Source: an uncultured Lachnospiraceae bacterium (lineage in GTDB: Bacteria > Bacillota > Clostridia > Lachnospirales > Lachnospiraceae). Taken from it: a stretch of 53,314 bases of DNA. The notes beneath the pieces are model-generated. The model searched no databases. It saw only the letters and a list, made by a program, of their open reading frames with translations, and was not told the origin of the DNA. The first letter of the stretch is position 1; every line of letters starts with the position of its first letter. A program made the position numbers and the translations under genes. Of this stretch, positions 49,043 through 53,314 are shown in pieces. The DNA is taken from positions 1 through 53,314 of the forward strand of contig CAOKWI010000024.1 of assembly GCA_948473115.1 (NCBI GenBank), in the 5' to 3' direction.

Positions 49043-49149
49043 GATGGGACGCCAAGAAGTTCTATGTCTCACACTGAAAAACGCAGGTGCAGCGTTTTTC
49101 TCACTGAATGTTTGTGCCGGCTGCGCCGGCATGACGGGAAGTGTGAGAA
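49003..49149 (+). promoter_or_regulatory. Intercistronic hairpin element with the stop codon in its loop
   Basis: Three nested arms pair: AGTGTGAGA/TCTCACACT (49007-49015/49067-49075), AGAACTTCT/AGAAGTTCT (49016-49024/49055-49063), CGTCCCATC/GATGGGACG (49030-49038/49043-49051). The loop ATAG holds the TAG stop (49040-49042). Two more hairpins follow: GAAAAACGC/GCGTTTTTC (49076-49100) and TGCCGGC/GCCGGCA (49115-49131). A 14-bp direct repeat GGGAAGTGTGAGAA flanks the whole (49003-49016 and 49136-49149). Looks like an inserted element that now supplies the stop codon and an attenuator before GH30. Confidence 0.8.
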
Positions 49150-49177
49150 AGAAACCATATAGAAAGGAATGAAAATC

Positions 49178-50506
49178 ATGAGAGCAACATTGATTATCAC
49201 CGATCTGCAGCGGGGCTGCCGCTGGCGGACGGAAACATTGGAATCCGGGTCATTGGACTGCGTCCACCAGGTCAGCGTCTGCCCATTTGACCGGAACCAG
49301 AGATTTGAGGGATTTGGCGGGGCATTCACGGAGGCTGCCGCCCACAGCTGGCAGCAGCTTCCGGAGGATCGCCGGCAGGATTTCCTGGCTGCTTATTTCG
49401 GGCCGGAGGGTCTGCGCTATACCCAGGGGCGGGTGCATATCGGGAGCTGTGACTTTTCCCTGGGAAATTATGCCTGTAAGGAGGATCCGGAGGATACCGC
49501 ATTTCGGACGGACAGGGATGACCGAAACCTGATTCCCATGATCCGGGCGGCGCAGGAAACGGCGGGGAGACCGATTGCGCTGCTGCTGAGTCCCTGGAGT
49601 CCTCCCGGGTTTATGAAGACAAACGGCGAGATGAACCACGGCGGAAGGTTAAAGCCGGAGTACCGCGCCCTGTGGGCGGAATGTATGGCAAAATATGCCG
49701 CCCATTACCGCGCCGCCGGGTGTGACGTGCGGCGTATCAGCGTGCAGAACGAACCGGATGCCGTCCAGACCTGGGATTCCTGTATTTATTCCGGTGCGGA
49801 GGAGGGCGAATTTGCCGCGGGCTTCCTGGCTCCGGCTCTGGCGGAGGCGGGCTGCGGCGATGTGAAAATCCTGGCCTGGGATCATAATAAGGACGTCCTG
49901 GTCTACCGTGTCCGGGACACCATGGCTGTGTCCGGCGCGGCGGAGAGCGTGGCGGGATTTGCGGTCCACTGGTATACGGGGGATCATTTCCAGGCATTGC
50001 GGACAGTGAAAAGGCTCTGGCCGGAGAAAGAACTCTGGTTCACCGAGGGCTGTGTGGAGTACAGCCGGTTTGACGGCATGACGCCGCTGCAGAAGGCGGA
50101 GATGTATGCCCATGACATTCTGGGCAACCTGAACGGCGGGATTTCCGGCAGTATTGACTGGAATCTGCTGCTGGATGTCGGGGGAGGCCCCAACCATGTG
50201 GGGAATTTCTGCGAAGCGCCGGTGATGCTCACGGAGGACGGACAGGATTTCAGACGGATGGATGAGTACTACTATATCGGACAGTTCAGCCGTTGGATCC
50301 AGCCCGGCGCCATGCGGCTTTCCGTCTCCGGCTGGAGTGAGGAGACAGAGGTGACGGCGTTTGAGAATCCGGACAAAAGCCGGGTGGCTGTCCTGCTTAA
50401 CCGGACAGGGCGGGATCTGCCCGTGTCGCTGACACAGGACGGGAGGGAAGGATATTCCTTTGTCCTGGGGGCACACAGTATCTGTACTTTGCATATGACG
50501 CTTTAG
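49178..50506 (+). CDS. Glycoside hydrolase family 30
   Basis: 442 residues from ATG 49178, chosen because AAAGGA is 9 bases upstream; ATG 49169 directly abuts it. Pattern: FEGFGGAFTEAAAHSW, LLLSPWSPPGFMKTNGEMNHGG, acid/base Glu in RISVQNEPDAVQTWDSC, nucleophile Glu in LWFTEGCVEYSR, and a C-terminal beta domain. GH30 includes beta-1,6-glucanases and beta-glucosidase/glucosylceramidases. No signal peptide, so it acts in the cytoplasm on imported oligosaccharide. With the two phosphorylases it suggests mixed beta-1,6/beta-1,3 (or 1,2) glucan use. Confidence 0.9.
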   Translation: MRATLIITDLQRGCRWRTETLESGSLDCVHQVSVCPFDRNQRFEGFGGAFTEAAAHSWQQLPEDRRQDFLAAYFGPEGLRYTQGRVHIGSCDFSLGNYACKEDPEDTAFRTDRDDRNLIPMIRAAQETAGRPIALLLSPWSPPGFMKTNGEMNHGGRLKPEYRALWAECMAKYAAHYRAAGCDVRRISVQNEPDAVQTWDSCIYSGAEEGEFAAGFLAPALAEAGCGDVKILAWDHNKDVLVYRVRDTMAVSGAAESVAGFAVHWYTGDHFQALRTVKRLWPEKELWFTEGCVEYSRFDGMTPLQKAEMYAHDILGNLNGGISGSIDWNLLLDVGGGPNHVGNFCEAPVMLTEDGQDFRRMDEYYYIGQFSRWIQPGAMRLSVSGWSEETEVTAFENPDKSRVAVLLNRTGRDLPVSLTQDGREGYSFVLGAHSICTLHMTL

Positions 50507-50533
50507 ACAAGGCAGAGGTAAGGATTTATTCCC

Positions 50534-50693
50534 GCGAGCAAACATTGCTCGCTGAGCAATGAGCCAAGTCAGTGTAACTGACTTTGTGCCGCTGCTTGCA
50601 CAAATTGCTTGTTAAGCAATAGCATAAAGTCAACACGGTTGACTTGGCGAATGCCGCGAAGGTCACAATACCAAGGTGTCCAAAGGACACCTT
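50534..50693. repeat. Run of six palindromes with 3-nt loops
   Basis: In order, each with a 3-nt loop: GCGAGCAA/TTGCTCGC (50534-50552), overlapping CATTGCTC/GAGCAATG (50543-50561), AAGTCAGT/ACTGACTT (50566-50584), ATTGCTT/AAGCAAT (50604-50620), AAGTCAAC/GTTGACTT (50627-50645), AAGGTGTCC/GGACACCTT (50673-50693). All arms are perfect. The first two share sequence and exclude each other. No open reading frame explains this. Confidence 0.85.
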
Positions 50694-50719
50694 CTGCTCT
50701 GCAGCGCTGCAAGCTTGAT

Positions 50720-50741
50720 ACCCCGTTGCTTGCAGCGGGGT
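50720..50741 (+). terminator. Terminator of the GH30 transcript
   Basis: ACCCCGTTG pairs with CAGCGGGGT (one G-U) around CTTG, followed by CTTTG and TTCTTT. Confidence 0.8.
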
Positions 50742-50814
50742 CTTTGATTCTTTCACATTTCCTGAGTGCATAAATAAGAGCATAGACAGAAGAAAGAACC
50801 TTTGAGACGGCTGG

Positions 50815-50842
50815 GCGCCGGATGCAGAGATGTGTCCGGCGC
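50815..50842 (+). terminator. Second terminator-like hairpin
   Basis: GCGCCGGA (50815-50822) pairs with TCCGGCGC (50835-50842), followed by TTTTGCC. From here to 51041 I see no supportable gene. Confidence 0.65.
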
Positions 50843-51041
50843 TTTTGCCTGCAAACGGGCACTCAGAGGAAAATGCAGAAAGCAGGCGGGAAATCAGGGA
50901 CGCGCCAAATACAAAATTCTGTTTCAGGCGTGATAATGCGCCTGTATAATTGGAATATGGAAGGGAGAATCGAAGGCAGGGAGAATGCTAAGAAGAGCTT
51001 GGGCCTATGCCGAAGCTGACAGAAAATCTCTCCAAACCTCA

Positions 51042-51088
51042 TTGACAGGACGAAGGATACTCTATATAATTAAACTGCAAGTTTAATT
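51042..51088 (+). promoter_or_regulatory. Consensus promoter with overlapping TetR operator
   Basis: TTGACA (51042-51047), 17-bp spacer, TATAAT (51065-51070), a full consensus sigma-A promoter. AATTAAACT-GCA-AGTTTAATT (51068-51088), a perfect 9-bp dyad, overlaps the -10 and start site: the expected autoregulatory site of the TetR protein that follows. Confidence 0.85.
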
Positions 51089-51105
51089 ACTGCAGGTAGG
51101 GACAA

Positions 51106-51741
51106 ATGGGACGAAGAAAGAAAGAGCCTAGAAGCGTACATCGGGAAAACATAGTGTCTGCGGCATCCGCTCTATTTATGGAAAGGGGGATTGCCGCGAC
51201 TTCTATGGACGATATCGCGAAAGCCGCCGGATACAGTAAGGCAACATTATATGTATATTTTGAAAACAAGGAGGAGATAGTCGGCATTTTGGTGTTAAAC
51301 AGTATGAAGAAGCTTGACGACTATATATCTTCTGCGCTGATACGGTATGAAACTACAAAAGAAAAATATGACTTTATCTGCCGCGGGCTGGTGCAGTATC
51401 AAGAGGAATTTCCTTTTTATTTCAAAATGGTATTGGATCAAATCAACATTGACTTTGAGAGCCGCGACTATCTGCCGGAAGAAAAGGAAACTTATCAAAT
51501 CGGGGAGGAAATAAATGAAAAGATAAAAGACTTTTTGTTATCCGGCATGGAAAAGGGGGATTTGCGAAGTGATTTGGAAATTATGCCTGCCATAATTAAT
51601 TTTTGGGGTATGCTTTCCGGAATCATTCAGCTTGCCGCCAACAAAGAAGAATATATTAGAAAGTCAATGGGCTTATCTAAAATAGAGTTTTTGGAATATG
51701 GCTTTTCTCTTGTTTACCATTCGATTGCGACAAAGGGGTGA
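51106..51741 (+). CDS. TetR-family regulator
   Basis: 211 residues from ATG 51106, ribosome site AGGTAGGG. N-terminal HTH: ENIVSAASALFMERGIAATSMDDIAKAAGYSKATLYVYFENKEEIV. The C-terminal ligand domain is helical and family-typical in length. Autoregulation is strongly suggested by the dyad in its promoter. Its natural target was probably the FMN oxidoreductase gene that follows, now reduced to a stub. Confidence 0.92.
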   Translation: MGRRKKEPRSVHRENIVSAASALFMERGIAATSMDDIAKAAGYSKATLYVYFENKEEIVGILVLNSMKKLDDYISSALIRYETTKEKYDFICRGLVQYQEEFPFYFKMVLDQINIDFESRDYLPEEKETYQIGEEINEKIKDFLLSGMEKGDLRSDLEIMPAIINFWGMLSGIIQLAANKEEYIRKSMGLSKIEFLEYGFSLVYHSIATKG

Positions 51742-51746
51742 TGATT

Positions 51747-51818
51747 ATGAATGAAAAAAATGTGCTTGCCATTTTAGGCAGTCCTCATACAAACAATGCC
51801 CTGACGGGAGAAGAATAG
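51747..51818 (+). pseudogene. NADPH-dependent FMN reductase N-terminal stub
   Basis: MNEKNVLAILGSPHTNNALTG is the typical first strand and phosphate loop of flavodoxin-fold NAD(P)H:FMN oxidoreductases (ILGSPH-x-N). The frame stops after 23 residues, and methyltransferase sequence begins 30 bases later. About 150 residues have been lost. Confidence 0.7.
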
Positions 51819-51841
51819 ACAATGACACGGCAAGGGGGCTT

Positions 51842-52603
51842 ATGATTATGAACATAAAGTGGGATGCGGACAGATATACGAAAGACTTTTCCTTTGTTCA
51901 TCAGTATGGGAATGATGTTGCGGAACTGATCGACTGTGGAAAAGGCTGCACCCTGATAGACCTGGGATGCGGGAACGGTGCACTGACCAAAGCACTGTGT
52001 GAAAAAGGTTTCCGGGCGACCGGCATGGACAGCTCGGAGGAACTGCTGGGGATAGCAAGGGGAAAATATCCGGAAATACCGTTCATCCGGGCGGATGCAA
52101 CAGACTTTTCCGTGGAGGAAGCCGTGGATGTCATTTTTTCCAATGCGGTGTTCCACTGGATCGACAGGGAAAGACAGTCGGATATGCTGGCCTGTGTCCA
52201 CAGGGCATTAAAGGGAAAAGGACAGTTTGTATTTGAGTTTGGCGGGCATGGAAACAATGCCCTGATCCACGGCGCGTTGGCAGAGGTTTTTTCGGAACAC
52301 GGGATTGCGTACAGAATGCCGTTTTATTTTCCTGCCATCGGGGAATACGCCGCCATGGTGGAGCAGGCGGGTTTCCTGGTCAGATATGCGGTTTTGTTTG
52401 ACAGACCCACGGAGTTAAAGGGAAGCGACGGGCTGAGGGACTGGATCCGCATGTTTGTGAAGACTCCTTTTGCTGCGGTGGAGGATGCGGAGAGGGAAGA
52501 GGTCATCTCGCAGGCGGTTGAAAGGCTTAAGGGTTCCCTGTACCGGGAGGGCAGGTGGTATGCTGACTATGTGAGGATCCGAATGAAGGCGGTCAGGGAA
52601 TAG
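51842..52603 (+). CDS. SAM-dependent class I methyltransferase
   Basis: 253 residues, ribosome site AAGGGGG before ATG 51842; ATG 51848 is an alternative. Motif I is LIDLGCGNGALTKAL, motif post-I TGMDSSEELL, then DVIFSNAVFHWIDR and FGGHGN, a pattern resembling trans-aconitate methyltransferases and related small-molecule methylases. The substrate is not predictable. It follows the TetR gene and the oxidoreductase stub and may have entered with the deletion. Confidence 0.87.
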   Translation: MIMNIKWDADRYTKDFSFVHQYGNDVAELIDCGKGCTLIDLGCGNGALTKALCEKGFRATGMDSSEELLGIARGKYPEIPFIRADATDFSVEEAVDVIFSNAVFHWIDRERQSDMLACVHRALKGKGQFVFEFGGHGNNALIHGALAEVFSEHGIAYRMPFYFPAIGEYAAMVEQAGFLVRYAVLFDRPTELKGSDGLRDWIRMFVKTPFAAVEDAEREEVISQAVERLKGSLYREGRWYADYVRIRMKAVRE

Positions 52604-52788
52604 GACGGTTGCTTATCTCCTGCTCCTCAGAGGAATCCTGGGCTTAAGTGGGATACTGTCAGCGTTTGCATCTGTGAGGCTTATTTAACCTTTATTGCTT
52701 TACCATTTATTAAATGACTGGAAAATCAGTTTTTTGCTGATATCATGAATTAAGAAGGTTTTAATGGTACAGGCGATTCATTTCATGC

Positions 52789-52820
52789 GTTTCGGAATAT
52801 CCAAAAGGATATTCCGAAAC
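52789..52820. repeat. 14-bp perfect hairpin inside a spurious frame
   Basis: GTTTCGGAATATCC (52789-52802) and GGATATTCCGAAAC (52807-52820) pair perfectly around AAAA. The frame 52764-53159 crosses it, but this upstream part has no protein-like content, so the hairpin is more likely a terminator or repeat element. Confidence 0.65.
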
Positions 52821-52889
52821 ATTCCCGTAACCTATTCTGCTGTTTCAGCCAATGAGAACTTGATTTTGCTGATTTTTTCAGACTTCTGT

Positions 52890-53061
52890 GGGGAAAAGCC
52901 AAAAACAATTGATGAATATATTCTGGGGCGGGATGCGGATAAACAGGAAGAGCTGCGGCATATCCGCCAGATCCTCCGTGACGCTTTACCGGAAGCGGAA
53001 GAAAGGATTTCCTGGAGTATGCTGACTTACTGGAAAGGGCACAATATTGACGCTGCGTTGG
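52890..53061 (+). pseudogene. DUF1801 (YdhG-like) fragment
   Basis: The frame encodes EKPKTIDEYILGRDADKQEELRHIRQILRDALPEAEERISWSMLTYWKGHNI, the start of a DUF1801/YdhG iron-chaperone-like protein. It then diverges (AALVGKLAGWCGENGG) and ends about 60 residues short. No start codon is near the family start. From 53160 to the window end nothing else is supportable except a possible promoter at 53274-53302. Confidence 0.65.
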
Positions 53062-53273
53062 TTGGGAAGCTTGCAGGGTGGTGCGGGGAAAACGGCGGTG
53101 TTACAGGGTCAGAGGACGAGGCATTCTTGCGCAAAATTTATCCGGCGCCTGCTCTCTGACCCTGAGTACGTTTCTTTGCGAAGCAGACGCCGGGGAGGGG
53201 CTTGCCCGCCTCGTTGGAATGGGGGAGGGCTGAGCTGTTACAAAATGGAGGAAGCGTAAATCACGGAAATCAA

Positions 53274-53302
53274 TTTTCAAAAACAGATAGATAAGATATA
53301 AT
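53274..53302 (+). promoter_or_regulatory. Possible promoter at window edge
   Basis: TTTTCA (53274-53279) and TATAAT (53297-53302) are separated by 17 bp, with AAGG downstream. The gene would start beyond the window. Confidence 0.3.
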
Positions 53303-53314
53303 GAAGGCATGGAT

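Noticed and set aside
50822..51019. 65-codon plus-strand frame before the TetR promoter
   Set aside because: Starts inside a terminator hairpin, Arg/Lys/Gln-biased, no ribosome site and no recognisable domain.

Overview
The window looks like a chromosome segment of a Gram-positive, low-to-medium GC gut Clostridia, most likely a Lachnospiraceae. The evidence is strong AGGAGG ribosome sites, a YesM/YesN-type two-component system, GPH symporters, GH94/GH30 glycan enzymes, and Tn916/Tn1549-like, IS66 and IS30 debris. There is no rRNA or tRNA to fix a species. By eye, 34.5-50.5 kb is clearly GC-richer, and about 24.3-34 kb AT-richer, than the rest.

Layout. (1) 0.1-5 kb: a histidine kinase with a truncated response regulator, an SDR epimerase carrying an unrecognised C-terminal domain, and an AraC regulator. 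(2) 5-16.2 kb: a sugar-acid/glycoside island. One strand holds a GPH symporter, a tartronate-semialdehyde-reductase-like dehydrogenase, a GHL6 hydrolase and a D-2-hydroxyacid dehydrogenase. The divergent strand holds a MOFRL glycerate 2-kinase, LrgA, LrgB and a GH2 beta-galactosidase. Together they suggest release of an acidic or glyceryl sugar fragment and its conversion through glycerate to 2-phosphoglycerate, with LrgAB a candidate glycerate/glycolate transporter. (3) 16.6-17.3 kb: fragments of XRE and ParB genes and a group II intron domain V-like hairpin. (4) 17.3-24.8 kb: a redox/stress block with PPOX protein, ferredoxin, SirTM sirtuin, HxlR, broken macrodomain, Crp/Fnr, thioredoxin, split chromate transporter (second half broken), DUF134-NifX protein, hemerythrin and a broken Mrp ATPase. 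A 13-bp sequence at its left end recurs inverted at its right end.

(5) 24.3-34.4 kb: a mosaic of broken and transferred genes. It surrounds an intact RiPP locus at 27.9-30.4 kb: a divergent HxlR regulator, a 57-residue precursor with five ACG motifs, a radical SAM/SPASM maturase and a nitroreductase. This resembles the ACGX-peptide systems, whose product I do not know to be characterised, and is the most interesting system here. Downstream lie scars of an ICE, IS66, IS30, a Phd antitoxin, a condensation-domain enzyme and an ECF sigma gene, then an anti-sigma-like protein and a lipoprotein.

(6) 34.4-50.7 kb: a complete beta-glucan-type utilisation locus. It has an ABC importer (binding lipoprotein, two permeases, no ATPase), a second orphan binding lipoprotein, a YesM-like kinase, a YesN-like regulator, two large inverting-phosphorylase-like proteins (GH94 and a probable GH161/GH94 relative) and a GH30 hydrolase. 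A shared leader motif precedes the importer and the phosphorylase operon. Large hairpins punctuate the transcripts, including one with a stop codon in its loop and a run of six triloop palindromes after the last gene. (7) 50.8-53.3 kb: a TetR regulator with a clear promoter and operator, a stump of a flavin oxidoreductase gene, a SAM methyltransferase and a DUF1801 remnant.

At least eight genes carry single frameshifts, nonsense codons or truncations. Some frameshifts lie in homopolymers, so assembly error should be excluded before calling them real decay.
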